Shown here in pieces: positions 42,090 to 51,165 of a DNA stretch of 64,000 nt (positions within the stretch are counted from its first letter, which is position 1; each line of letters begins with the position of its first letter). A program made the translations under genes and the position numbers. The DNA lies in the NCBI RefSeq assembly GCF_009846525.1, contig NZ_CP024621.1, positions 992,001 to 1,056,000 on the forward strand, read 5' to 3'. The notes under the pieces are model-generated. The model searched no databases, was not told the DNA's origin, and saw only the letters and a program-made list of their open reading frames with translations. The DNA comes from Halomonas meridiana (GTDB taxonomy: Bacteria; Pseudomonadota; Gammaproteobacteria; Pseudomonadales; Halomonadaceae).

Positions 42090-43043
42090 ATGGATAAGTT
42101 TGAAGTAAAGCTCGACCAAGCAGCCAGGGCCGCCTGGATGTCCTATGTGGGCGGCATGACCCAGGATGAGATTGCCACTCAGCTTGGCGTCTCACGCCCT
42201 GGCGTCCAACGCTTACTGGCCCTGGCGCGCCAAGAGGGGTTGGTAAAAGTGCATATCGATCACCCCATCTCAACCTGTATGGCGCTGGGCAGCGCGCTGC
42301 GGGAGCGCTTTCAGCTGGCCTACTGCGACGTGGTGCCTGCGGACACCCAGGCCCCCGAAAGCGGCGCGTACTATCTGGCCGTGGCGGGGGCCGAGCGCAT
42401 TGCGCGGCTGGTGGAGCGCAGCGAGCCGCTGACGCTCTCGCTGGGGACCGGGCGTTCAGTACGTGCGGCAGTGGAAGCGCTAAGCCGCGTGGAGCGGCCG
42501 CAGCATCGGTTTGTCTCGCTGGTGGGCAACGTGGCACGGGATGGCTCCGCCAACCGCTACGACGCCGTGATGGTGCTGGCGGATAAGACCGGCGGCGAGC
42601 GCTTTTTATTGCCTGCACCCGTAGTGGCGGAGTCGCTGGCGGAAAAAGAGGCCATGCTGTCCCAGCGCTTGTTCAAAGCGATCGCCGATGTAGCGCGAGA
42701 GTCAGAGGCGGCGTTTATCGGCATTGGCCGTATTGACCGCCAGGCCACGCTTTTTCAAGACCACTTCATTAGCGAAAGCGAGCTAGATGAGCTGCTGGGC
42801 CGCGAAGCGGTGGGAGAGCTACTGGGTTGGCCGCTGAACCGGCGTGGAGAGGTGATCGATTGCTCGATTACCCGGCGTGTGACCAGCCTGCCGCTGGAGC
42901 GTTTTGGAAAGCACCTCATGGTGGGGATTGCCGGTGGCAGGGATAAAGCGCCTGCCATTTTAGCCGCACTGCGCGGTGGCTGGCTGAAGGGCTTGATCAC
43001 CGATGAGATCGCTGCGCGGCATATCCTCGAGGCGATGGAGTGA
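42090..43043 (+). CDS. SorC-family sugar-binding transcriptional regulator (SmoC-like)
   Basis: A 317-residue regulator. The N-terminal helix-turn-helix GGMTQDEIATQLGVSRPGVQ is near residues 21-40. The long C-terminal sensor domain has the SorC/DeoR sugar-phosphate fold (LSLGTGRSV near 114, IGIGRID near 212, VGIAGGRDKAPAILAALRGG near 278). It precedes the smo polyol operon on the same strand with a 164-base gap, as smoC does in Rhodobacter, so it most likely controls that operon in response to a polyol or its phosphate. Confidence 0.9.
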   Translation: MDKFEVKLDQAARAAWMSYVGGMTQDEIATQLGVSRPGVQRLLALARQEGLVKVHIDHPISTCMALGSALRERFQLAYCDVVPADTQAPESGAYYLAVAGAERIARLVERSEPLTLSLGTGRSVRAAVEALSRVERPQHRFVSLVGNVARDGSANRYDAVMVLADKTGGERFLLPAPVVAESLAEKEAMLSQRLFKAIADVARESEAAFIGIGRIDRQATLFQDHFISESELDELLGREAVGELLGWPLNRRGEVIDCSITRRVTSLPLERFGKHLMVGIAGGRDKAPAILAALRGGWLKGLITDEIAARHILEAME

Positions 43044-43207
43044 GCGCTATCTTCGCGGTTGCAACATGCAAGCGATTGAATGAATTAGCGTAAAGTCTAA
43101 CGCGGCAAGCTTTGCTTTTTTTTGGCTCGCATACGATCATTTGTTCGGTTGGTGATCAATAAGATCAAGGCAACAACAATGCCAATATTTGCCAAGAGGA
43201 GTGCTGT

Positions 43208-44528
43208 ATGCGTCTCGCGCGTCATTTGCCCGTCACGACCCTAGCGGCCGCCATTGCGGTGGCTGGCCAAGCCCAGGCTCAAACTGAGATCACCGTCGCC
43301 ACGGTGAACAATAATGACATGGTCATTATGCAGAGCCTGACCGATGCCTTTGAGCAAGCGCACCCGGATATCACGCTGGACTGGGTGGTGCTTGAGGAGA
43401 ACGTGCTGCGTCAGCGTATGACCACGGATATTGCCACCGGCGGTGGGCAGTTCGACGTGATGACCATCGGCACTTATGAAGTGCCCATTTGGGCGGAACG
43501 CGGCTGGCTTGAGCCGCTGGACAGCCTGCCCGATGACTATAACGAAGACGATCTGCTGGCATCGGTACGCGACGGCTTAAGCCTGGACGGCACGCTGCAC
43601 GCCCTGCCGTTCTATGCGGAAAGCTCGATGATGTATTACCGCACCGATCTGTTTGAGCAGGCAGGTATCGAGATGCCCGAGCAGCCCACCTGGACGCAGG
43701 TGCGCGACTGGGCCGAACAGCTCCACGGTAGCGAAGAGGGCCTGGCGGGTATCTGTTTGCGCGGCAAGCCGGGCTGGGGCGAGAACATGGCCTTCGTCTC
43801 GACGCTGGTGAACACCTTCGGCGGCCGCTGGTTTGATGAGCAGTGGAATCCGGAGCTGAACTCTGAGGCGTGGAATAACGCGATTTCGCTCTACGTAGAC
43901 CTGCTCAGCAACTACGGCCCGCCAGGCGCCAGCTCCAACGGCTTTAACGAGAACTTAGCGCTCTTCTCACGCGGTAACTGCGCCATGTGGGTCGGCTACC
44001 TCGGCGGCAGGCAAGCTCTACGACGAGAGCGAATCCGACGTAGCCGGTACGCTTGGCTTTGCGCCCGCGCCCATCGCGGAAACTCCCAAAGGTTCCCACT
44101 GGCTGTGGTCTTGGGCACTGGCTATCCCAGCCTCCTCTGAGCATAAAGAGGCAGCTCAAGCGTTCATTACTTGGGCCACTTCTGAAGAGTATATCGAGCT
44201 TGTCGGTGAGACTAACGGCTGGACCAGCGTACCGCCGGGCACTCGTGAATCCACCTATGCTAACGAGCAGTACACCTCAGCCGCGCCGTTTGCTGGCTTC
44301 GTACTGAACGCCATTAAAGAGGCTGACCCCACCGACTCTAGCCTAGAGCCGAACCCCTATGTGGGCGTGCAGTTTGTGGGTATTCCTGAGTTCCAATCGA
44401 TTGGCACTCAGGTAGGCCAAACCATTGCGGCGGCGCTGACCGGCGATACGTCGGTTGAGCAGGCGCTAGATAGCGCCCAGCGTGCGACTGAGCGCACGAT
44501 GCAGCGGGCGGGCTACATCGAACGTTAA
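43208..44528 (+). pseudogene. smoE: Polyol ABC transporter substrate-binding protein SmoE, frameshifted
   Basis: A periplasmic binding protein for sorbitol/mannitol-type polyols, 440 residues if repaired. The signal peptide ends GQAQAQTE. The first frame is normal to NCAMWV (43993). The sequence then reads GTCGGCTACC, whereas a GTCGATGCTACC-like sequence would keep the conserved MWVDATSAAGKLYD in frame. A 2-bp deletion between 43994 and 43995 explains this exactly. The other frame then carries the whole C-terminus (TLGFAPAPIAETPKGSHWLW to RAGYIER) to the TAA at 44526. As read, translation ends at 44140 after 310 residues, losing the C-terminal third. Sequencing error is possible. Confidence 0.85.
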
Positions 44529-44538
44529 TGCACTCCTG

Positions 44539-44567
44539 CGCCTGCCCGGCCACGGGCAGGCGTTTTT
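44539..44567 (+). terminator. Terminator/attenuator between smoE and smoF
   Basis: A perfect 10-bp stem, CGCCTGCCCG (44539-44548) with CGGGCAGGCG (44553-44562), a 4-base loop and TTTTT. It lies 10 bases after the smoE stop. Such partial terminators often keep binding-protein levels above permease levels. Confidence 0.85.
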
Positions 44568-44605
44568 GGTGGTTCTCGCAGGTCTGTTTTCTTGCAGGTA
44601 TTTCC

Positions 44606-45496
44606 ATGAATAGAACACGTGCTTCTGGCCGTACGGTCGGCGGGCTGAGAACGCTTTCGCTTCAAGCGCCCGCCGTAACGCTGCTCCTGCTCTGGATGAT
44701 TGTGCCCCTAGGCATGACCATCTGGTTCTCTTTCCAGCGTTACAACTTACTGATGCCCGAGATGACCGGCTTCGCCGGGTTGGAAAACTATGAGTACCTG
44801 CTGACCGACCCCGCGCTATGGTCGGCCATGGGCACCACGCTGCTGCTAGTGGGTTGGGTGCTGGTGATTACCGTGGTGGGCGGTACGCTCTTAGCGATTC
44901 TGTTTCAACAGGATTTTGCTGGGCGGGGCATAGCCCGCGTATTGGCGATCTCTCCCTTCTTTGTCATGCCAACGGTGAGCGCGCTGGTATGGAAAAACAT
45001 GATGATGCACCCCTCTAACGGGGTGTTGGCGTGGTTAGCACAGTCGCTGGGACTTTCTGCGCTGGACTGGTTCTCATCGCTACCGCTGACCTCCATCATC
45101 ATCATCGTCTCGTGGCAGTGGCTGCCGTTTGCGCTACTGATCCTGCTGACGGCGATGCAATCGCTGGATGAAGACCAAGTGGAAGCCGCGCGGATGGATG
45201 GCGCGGGGCCGCTGGCGATTTTCTTCTTTATCACGTTACCGCACCTAAAGCGGGCGATTAGCGTGGTGATCATGATTGAAATGATCTTCCTACTGACGAT
45301 TTTTGCCGAGATCTTTGTCACTACCTCCGGTGGGCCTGGGCTCGCCACCACCAACTTGGCTTATTTGATCTACATCCAAGCGCTGCTGGATTTCGATGTG
45401 GGCATGGCTTCGGCGGGTGGGGTGATCGCCATCATTCTGGCCAATATCGTCGCGATTTTCCTTGTCCGTATGGTCGCTAAGAACTTAGAAGACTGA
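44606..45496 (+). CDS. smoF: Polyol ABC transporter permease SmoF
   Basis: A 296-residue inner-membrane permease with six helices of the MalF type. The EAA-like cytoplasmic loop reads DEDQVEAARMDGAGPLAIFFFITLPHLKRA (near residue 190). PAVTLLLLWMIVPLGMTIWFSFQRY opens helix 1. ATG 44606 is used; codons before it overlap the terminator hairpin. It pairs with SmoG, encoded 32 bases downstream, to form the pore, with SmoK as ATPase. Strong resemblance to Rhodobacter SmoF and Pseudomonas MtlF. Confidence 0.93.
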   Translation: MNRTRASGRTVGGLRTLSLQAPAVTLLLLWMIVPLGMTIWFSFQRYNLLMPEMTGFAGLENYEYLLTDPALWSAMGTTLLLVGWVLVITVVGGTLLAILFQQDFAGRGIARVLAISPFFVMPTVSALVWKNMMMHPSNGVLAWLAQSLGLSALDWFSSLPLTSIIIIVSWQWLPFALLILLTAMQSLDEDQVEAARMDGAGPLAIFFFITLPHLKRAISVVIMIEMIFLLTIFAEIFVTTSGGPGLATTNLAYLIYIQALLDFDVGMASAGGVIAIILANIVAIFLVRMVAKNLED

Positions 45497-45528
45497 CCCC
45501 GGCACCAGGACGTCTTGGGAGCATTTCA

Positions 45529-46380
45529 ATGACAACTCATCGTAATAGCGCACCAGCACATACTCGCTCGTTGCCCATCCGGCAACTGGTCTTGACCCTG
45601 TTGGGCTGGTCGATCGCGCTGATTATCTTTTTTCCTATCCTGTGGATGGTGCTGACCGGTTTTAAAACCGAGACGGCGGCGATAGCCGACCCCAGCTTTA
45701 TCTTTTCGCCCACGCTGGAAAGCTATCAGGAGGTGCAGGCACGCTCGGGCTATGCCCGTTTCGCGCTGAACAGCATCGCGGTGGCGTTTGGCTCTACGTT
45801 TTTAGCGCTGCTCATCGCTATTCCTTCGGCCTATGCCATGGCTTTTTTGCCCACTAAGCGCACCAAGGGCACGCTGCTGTGGATGCTCTCCACCAAAATG
45901 CTGCCGCCGGTGGGTGTTCTGGTGCCTATCTACCTGATTTTCCGCGATGTCGGGCTGCTGGACACCCGCACCGGGCTGATCATTATTTATACCTTGATGA
46001 ACCTGCCCATCGTGGTGTGGATGCTCTACACCTTCTTTAAAGATATGCCCAAAGACATTCTCGAAGCGGGCCGGATGGACGGTGCCTCCACTCTGCAGGA
46101 AGTGTTCTTCCTGCTACTGCCGCTGACCCTGCCAGGGATTGCGTCGACTGGGCTGCTCTCGGTGATTTTGAGCTGGAACGAAGCGTTCTGGAGTCTCAAC
46201 CTCACCTCGTCGAAAGCCGCGCCGTTGACCGCCTACATTGCCTCGTTCTCAAGCCCCGAAGGGCTGTTCTGGGCCAAGCTGTCGGCGGCTTCTACCATGG
46301 CCATCGCCCCCATCCTAATCCTCGGCTGGATGACCCAAAAACAAATGGTGCGCGGCCTGACCTTTGGCGCCGTCAAGTAA
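45529..46380 (+). CDS. smoG: Polyol ABC transporter permease SmoG
   Basis: A 283-residue MalG-type permease with six helices. The EAA loop is MPKDILEAGRMDGASTLQEVFFLLLPLTLPGI near residue 178. The first helix, LVLTLLGWSIALIIFFPILWMVLTGFK, and the C-terminal QMVRGLTFGAVK are typical of polyol/maltose carriers. smoK starts 11 bases after the stop with AAAGGAG upstream, so the two are co-translated. Confidence 0.94.
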   Translation: MTTHRNSAPAHTRSLPIRQLVLTLLGWSIALIIFFPILWMVLTGFKTETAAIADPSFIFSPTLESYQEVQARSGYARFALNSIAVAFGSTFLALLIAIPSAYAMAFLPTKRTKGTLLWMLSTKMLPPVGVLVPIYLIFRDVGLLDTRTGLIIIYTLMNLPIVVWMLYTFFKDMPKDILEAGRMDGASTLQEVFFLLLPLTLPGIASTGLLSVILSWNEAFWSLNLTSSKAAPLTAYIASFSSPEGLFWAKLSAASTMAIAPILILGWMTQKQMVRGLTFGAVK

Positions 46381-46391
46381 AGGAGTTCCCC

Positions 46392-47549
46392 ATGGCAACC
46401 TTACAACTCAAGAATATTACTAAGCAGTTTGGCGACACCAAGGTCATCAAGGGCATTGATCTCGACGTTAACGATCGTGAGTTCGTGGTGTTCGTTGGCC
46501 CCTCGGGCTGCGGTAAATCCACGCTGATGCGCATGATCGCAGGCCTGGAAAGCGCCAGCGACGGCGATATTCTCATAGATGGCAAGCGCATGAACGAGGT
46601 GGGGCCCGCCGACCGCGGTTTGGCGATGGTGTTTCAAAGCTACGCGCTGTACCCGCACATGACCGTTGAGGGCAACATGGGCTTCAGCATGCGCTTGGCC
46701 GGGGTGCCCAAAGAGGAGCGCCGCGCCAAGGTGCTGGAAGCTGCCAAGATCCTTCAGCTTGAGCCGCTGCTGGATCGCAAGCCCAAAGCGCTGTCCGGCG
46801 GGCAGCGCCAGCGGGTGGCGATTGGCCGAGCGATTGTGCGCAACCCCAGCATCTTCCTGTTCGACGAGCCGCTCTCCAACCTAGATGCGGCGTTGCGGGT
46901 GCAGATGCGTATCGAGCTGGCGCGGCTGCATGAAGAGCTGGATGCCACGATGATTTACGTGACCCACGACCAAATAGAAGCCATGACCATGGCCGATAAA
47001 ATCGTCGTACTACACGATGGCGTGGTGGAGCAGGTGGGTTCGCCCATGGCGCTCTACCACCACCCGCGTAACCGCTTCGTGGCAGGCTTTATCGGCTCGC
47101 CCAAGATGAATTTCTTCAGCGTCGAGCAGCAGTCCATTGGTGATGATGGCGTCACCGTGCGCCTGCCCGGCGGGCGGCCCTGCACTATCCCTGTGGCGGG
47201 CGAACAGCTCGCCAGCGATGAAGCGCTGGAGCTGGGCATTCGTCCTGAGCATCTGCAGCTGGAGGAAAACGGCCCGCTGAGTGGGCAGATTAAAGTGTTG
47301 GAGCGCTTAGGCGGGCAGACCTCGCTGTACGTGCAGATGGGCGAGCTACTGATCACTATTATGGCCGATGGCGACGTGGCCTACCGGGTGAACGATACCG
47401 TGCAGTTTGGCTTTGCCGCCGAGCGTGCTCATCTGTTCGACGCCCAAGGCTTGGCGCTAGAGAGCCTGTCACAGCACCCGCTGGCCAGCCTGACCCGCCA
47501 GGATAACCGTGCGGCTACCGAGCCTGCTGCGCCAGGGGCGCAGGTATGA
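46392..47549 (+). CDS. smoK: Polyol ABC transporter ATP-binding protein SmoK
   Basis: A 385-residue MalK-type ATPase. Walker A GPSGCGKST is near residue 37, the Q loop is in VFQSYALYPHMTV, the signature LSGGQRQRVAIGRAI, Walker B IFLFDEPLSNLDA, and the switch YVTHDQ. A C-terminal regulatory OB-fold domain follows (from about 240), with GIRPEHLQL. The last 25 residues are longer than in MalK. It overlaps the HAD phosphatase gene by 4 bases (ATGA). It would energise SmoF/SmoG. Confidence 0.95.
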   Translation: MATLQLKNITKQFGDTKVIKGIDLDVNDREFVVFVGPSGCGKSTLMRMIAGLESASDGDILIDGKRMNEVGPADRGLAMVFQSYALYPHMTVEGNMGFSMRLAGVPKEERRAKVLEAAKILQLEPLLDRKPKALSGGQRQRVAIGRAIVRNPSIFLFDEPLSNLDAALRVQMRIELARLHEELDATMIYVTHDQIEAMTMADKIVVLHDGVVEQVGSPMALYHHPRNRFVAGFIGSPKMNFFSVEQQSIGDDGVTVRLPGGRPCTIPVAGEQLASDEALELGIRPEHLQLEENGPLSGQIKVLERLGGQTSLYVQMGELLITIMADGDVAYRVNDTVQFGFAAERAHLFDAQGLALESLSQHPLASLTRQDNRAATEPAAPGAQV

Positions 47550-48244
47550 AAGCGCTGATTTTTGATTGTGACGGCGTCCTGGTGGATAGCGAAGCCCTGG
47601 CTGAAGAGACCCTGGAAACTCACCTTGGGCAGTGGCTGCCGGATCTGGATATTCCCACACTGCTCAGCCAAGCCCTGGGCATGACGACCGCCGACATCCT
47701 TAAGCACTTGGCGCAGTTAAGCCGCCATCAGCTGCCGCCTGATGCCTCCGAGCGGGTCGATAGCGCCATAGAAGCGCGTCTGGCACGAGAACTCACCGCG
47801 ATTGCAGGGGTTCACGACGCCGTTAGTAGTCTCGATTTACCTAAGGCCGTGGTCTCCAACAGCCGCCGCTGCCGCGTATTGGCATCGCTTGCAACAACGC
47901 AGTTGGAAGAGGCGTTGGGCGATGTGCCGATTTTCACGGCCGAGCAGGTCGATAACCCTAAGCCGGACCCAGCAATTTACCGCTTGGCGGCGCATGAGCT
48001 TGGCTGCCCGCCCAGCCGCTGCCTAGTGGTTGAGGATAGCGTGGCAGGCGTTACCGCTGCCCATGCCGCCGGCATGCGGGTGATTGGTTTTGTGGGCGCC
48101 AGCCATATCGACGACGAGCAGCCTAACCGCCTGCTCGCGGCGGGTGCTTGGCGAATTTTGCCCCATATGCGCGGGCTTCGCGCCTTAGTGGACGAGTGGC
48201 AATTACATCTGCAAGGACAAGATAACAATGAAACTGCTCAATAA
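47546..48244 (+). CDS. HAD-family hydrolase (beta-phosphoglucomutase-like)
   Basis: A 232-residue haloacid-dehalogenase-superfamily protein of subfamily IA. Motif I DCDGVLVDSE is at residues 6-15, motif II is in AVVSNSRR near 100, and motif III/IV is in NPKPDPAIYRLAA and VVEDSVAGVTAAHAAGM near 155-170. It probably dephosphorylates a sugar or polyol phosphate; a similar phosphatase gene occurs in other smo/mtl loci. It overlaps smoK by 4 bases and smoS by 17, so it is firmly in the operon. Confidence 0.88.
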   Translation: MKALIFDCDGVLVDSEALAEETLETHLGQWLPDLDIPTLLSQALGMTTADILKHLAQLSRHQLPPDASERVDSAIEARLARELTAIAGVHDAVSSLDLPKAVVSNSRRCRVLASLATTQLEEALGDVPIFTAEQVDNPKPDPAIYRLAAHELGCPPSRCLVVEDSVAGVTAAHAAGMRVIGFVGASHIDDEQPNRLLAAGAWRILPHMRGLRALVDEWQLHLQGQDNNETAQ

Positions 48245-49013
48245 ACGTGCCGTGATTACTGGCGGTGCCCGTGGCATCGGACTCGCCATTGCCCAGCGCT
48301 ATTTGGCCGAAGGGGCCAGTGTCGTGGTGGCCGATATCGATGCCAAGGCCATCGAAGACGCACTCACCACGCTGCAGCAGGATGCCAGCGCCGAGCGGAT
48401 CATGGGTGTGGTGCTGAACGTGTGCGACCAAGGCTCTATCGATGCCATGGTGGAGAGCGTCACCGAGCGCTTTGGTGGCATTGATATTTTGGTCAATAAC
48501 GCGGCAGTGTTCGATATGGCGCCGGTGCTGGAAGTGACCCAGGCCAGCTTCGACAAACAGTTTGCGGTGAACACCAAAGGCATGTTTTTCACCCTGCAGG
48601 CCGTGGCCCGCGCCATGGTGGCCCAAGGTCAGGGAGGCAAAATTATCAATATGGCCTCCCAGGCGGGTCGGCGTGGCGAACCGCTAGTGAGTGTTTACTG
48701 CGCCAGTAAAGCCGCCGTGATTAGCCTGACCCAGTCCTGCGGGCTCGATTTGATCAAACACCGCATTAACGTCAACGGCATTGCCCCCGGCGTGGTGGAT
48801 ACCCCGATGTGGGAAGAAGTCGATGCGTTGTTTGCTCGCTACGAGAACCGCCCATTGGGCGAGAAAAAGCGCCTAGTGGGCGAGGCGGTGCCCTATGGCC
48901 GTATGGGGCTGCCGGAAGATCACACCGGCGCCGCCGTGTTTCTTGCCAGCCAGGATAGCGATTACGTCGTCGCCCAGACGCTCAACGTCGATGGCGGCAA
49001 CTGGATGAGCTAA
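48228..49013 (+). CDS. smoS: Sorbitol dehydrogenase SmoS (short-chain dehydrogenase)
   Basis: A 261-residue NAD-dependent short-chain dehydrogenase that oxidises D-sorbitol to fructose (also galactitol or L-iditol in relatives). The cofactor motif TGGARGIGLA is at residues 10-19, NNAAVF near 88, the catalytic triad Ser in NMASQAGRRG and YCASKAAV near residue 157, and the C-terminal QTLNVDGGNWMS. The whole sequence closely matches Rhodobacter SmoS. It overlaps the HAD gene by 17 bases. Confidence 0.94.
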   Translation: MKLLNKRAVITGGARGIGLAIAQRYLAEGASVVVADIDAKAIEDALTTLQQDASAERIMGVVLNVCDQGSIDAMVESVTERFGGIDILVNNAAVFDMAPVLEVTQASFDKQFAVNTKGMFFTLQAVARAMVAQGQGGKIINMASQAGRRGEPLVSVYCASKAAVISLTQSCGLDLIKHRINVNGIAPGVVDTPMWEEVDALFARYENRPLGEKKRLVGEAVPYGRMGLPEDHTGAAVFLASQDSDYVVAQTLNVDGGNWMS

Positions 49014-49020
49014 GACGCCT

Positions 49021-49641
49021 ATGAGCCCTGATCTTGTTTCGTTAAGCCACCAACTGCTGGATGCCGCCGAAGGCAAGCCGCGCTTTATGGTTGCCCTGGC
49101 GGGGCCGCCGGGGGCCGGAAAATCCTACCGCAGCGCGCTGCTCTGCGAGGCGATTAATCAACTGCGCCCAGGGCACGCGGCGGTGGTGCCGATGGATGGC
49201 TACCACTTCGATAACGCCGTACTAGGCGATGAGCAGTTGCCTGTGAAAGGTGCGCCCCACACCTTCGACGTGGAGGGCTTGCATCACGATTTAATGCGCA
49301 TCCGTCGGGCGGATAAGCCGGTGGCCGTGCCGGTCTTTGATCGGCCGCTGGACCTTGCCCGTGCCGGTGGGCGGTTAATTACCCCCGCGCATCGCATTGT
49401 GATTGTGGAAGGCAATTATCTGCTATTGAACCAAGATCCGTGGCGGTCACTGCACGCGCTGTTCGACTGGACGCTAATGATCGACGTCGACGACGCAGTT
49501 CTCGTAGAGCGGTTGGTGAACCGCTGGCTCTGTATGGGCCAAGACCACAGCGGCGCGCTTGAGCGCACCCACCAAAAAGACATGCTGAGCGCCGCGCTGG
49601 TAAAAACCCGCAGCGTGCCACCTGACCAGCGCTGGCGCTAG
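49021..49641 (+). CDS. P-loop sugar/nucleoside kinase family protein (FrcK/YggC-like)
   Basis: A 206-residue kinase of the uridine kinase/pantothenate kinase fold. The P-loop ALAGPPGAGKSYRSALL is near residue 24, VPMDGYHFDNAVL near 57, and IVIVEGNYLLLNQDPW near 124. Relatives sit in sugar and polyol operons and are presumed to phosphorylate fructose or a related sugar (FrcK) or are uncharacterised (YggC). Here it could phosphorylate the fructose made by SmoS and MtlD, which is inference. It lies 7 bases after smoS. Confidence 0.8.
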   Translation: MSPDLVSLSHQLLDAAEGKPRFMVALAGPPGAGKSYRSALLCEAINQLRPGHAAVVPMDGYHFDNAVLGDEQLPVKGAPHTFDVEGLHHDLMRIRRADKPVAVPVFDRPLDLARAGGRLITPAHRIVIVEGNYLLLNQDPWRSLHALFDWTLMIDVDDAVLVERLVNRWLCMGQDHSGALERTHQKDMLSAALVKTRSVPPDQRWR

Positions 49642-49677
49642 GACGCGCTTGCCCAGCCAATAACCCGGAGAGTGACG

Positions 49678-51165
49678 ATGACCCAGCTTAATAACCACAA
49701 TGTGGGTTCCCTCAGCGCGGCGGTTGAGACGCCGACCTATGATCGTCAGGCCGTGACGCCTGGCATCGTCCATATTGGCGTCGGTGGTTTTCATCGTGCC
49801 CATCAGGCGATGTACGTAGATGCGCTGATGAACCAAGGCGAAGCGCTGGATTGGGGCATTGTGGGCGTGGGGGTCATGCCCGGCGACAAACGCATGCAGC
49901 AGGCCCTCGCCGCACAAGACTACCTTTACACCCTCGTGGTCAAGCACCCTGACGGTGAATATCAGCCTCGGGTGATTGGCAGCATGGTGAACTACCTGTT
50001 TGCCCCGGAAGACCCCGAGGCGGTCATCGAAACCATGGCCGACCCTGCCATCAAAATTGTCTCGCTCACCGTTACGGAGGGCGGCTACAACTTTCATCCG
50101 GTGTCCGGAGAATTCAACATGGACGCCCCCCAGGTGCGCGACGATCTCGCCCATCCTGAGCGCCCCTCCACCAGCTTTGGCTTGGTGGTGGAAGCCCTGG
50201 TACGCCGCCGGGCACGGGGTATTGCACCGTTTACGGTGATGTCCTGCGATAACATTCAAGGCAACGGCGATGTCGCCAAGCGCATGTTCAGCGCCTACGC
50301 CCGCGCCCGCAGTGCGGAGCTGGGCGACTGGCTAGCCGCTGAGGTAGCGTTCCCCAACGCCATGGTGGACCGCATCACGCCAGTGACCGCGCCCACGGAT
50401 ATCGAAGAGCTCTCCCAGCGCTTTGGCGTTGAAGATGCCTGGCCCGTGGTGTGCGAGCCCTTTACCCAGTGGGTGTTGGAAGATCACTTCCCCTTGGGCC
50501 GCCCGGCGTTCGAGAAGGTCGGTGTGCAGGTTGTCGAGGATGTCGAGCCGTACGAACTCATGAAGCTGCGCCTGCTCAATGCCAGCCATCAGGCGCTGAC
50601 CTACTTTGGCTATTTGGCGGGCTACCGCTACGCCCATGAGGTGTGCCAAGACCCGCTGTTTGTCGAGTTCTTGCTCGGCTACATGCGCGAAGAGGGCACA
50701 CCGACGCTGGCCCCCGTGCCGGGGGTGGATCTAGAAACCTACCGGCTGACGCTGATTGAGCGCTTTGCGAACCCGCAAATCAGAGACACCTTGGCGAGGC
50801 TGTGCGCCGAAAGCTCGGATCGCATTCCTAAATGGTTAGTGCCGGTGATTCGCCGGCAGCTTGCCCAGGGCGGGGAGATTGAGCGCAGCGCCGCCGTGGT
50901 GGCCAGCTGGGCACGCTACGCCGAAGGCGTCGATGAGCAGGGTCAGTCCATTGAGATCGTGGACCGTTTGCGCGAGCCGTTAATGGCCATTGCCGCCAAT
51001 AACCGCACCCATCCAGCGGCCTTCGTGGAAAACCGCGAGCTGTTTGGCGACTTGGCGGACCATCCTCGCTTCCTTAACGCCTACCTGGAAGCGCTGAAGT
51101 CGCTGCATGAACGAGGCGCACGGGCTACTCTTGAGGCTCTGGTCGCGTCCAAAGGAACGTTGTGA
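49678..51165 (+). CDS. mtlD: Mannitol 2-dehydrogenase
   Basis: A 495-residue polyol-specific long-chain dehydrogenase that oxidises D-mannitol to fructose with NAD. The Rossmann region HIGVGGFHRAHQAMYVDALM is at residues 25-44. VVCEPFTQWVLEDHFPLGRP near 260 and KLRLLNASHQALTYFGYLAG near 300 (with the catalytic Lys and the Asn/His pair) are diagnostic of the MtlK/mannitol dehydrogenase/fructuronate reductase family. ATG 49678 has GGAGAG 5 bases upstream. It is coupled to xylB (TGATG). Called mtlK in Rhodobacter. Confidence 0.94.
   Translation: MTQLNNHNVGSLSAAVETPTYDRQAVTPGIVHIGVGGFHRAHQAMYVDALMNQGEALDWGIVGVGVMPGDKRMQQALAAQDYLYTLVVKHPDGEYQPRVIGSMVNYLFAPEDPEAVIETMADPAIKIVSLTVTEGGYNFHPVSGEFNMDAPQVRDDLAHPERPSTSFGLVVEALVRRRARGIAPFTVMSCDNIQGNGDVAKRMFSAYARARSAELGDWLAAEVAFPNAMVDRITPVTAPTDIEELSQRFGVEDAWPVVCEPFTQWVLEDHFPLGRPAFEKVGVQVVEDVEPYELMKLRLLNASHQALTYFGYLAGYRYAHEVCQDPLFVEFLLGYMREEGTPTLAPVPGVDLETYRLTLIERFANPQIRDTLARLCAESSDRIPKWLVPVIRRQLAQGGEIERSAAVVASWARYAEGVDEQGQSIEIVDRLREPLMAIAANNRTHPAAFVENRELFGDLADHPRFLNAYLEALKSLHERGARATLEALVASKGTL

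Noticed and set aside
43107..43122. AAGC-TTT-GCTT followed by a T run after the SorC-type gene, as a terminator
   Set aside because: Only a 4-bp stem, too weak to support as an intrinsic terminator.
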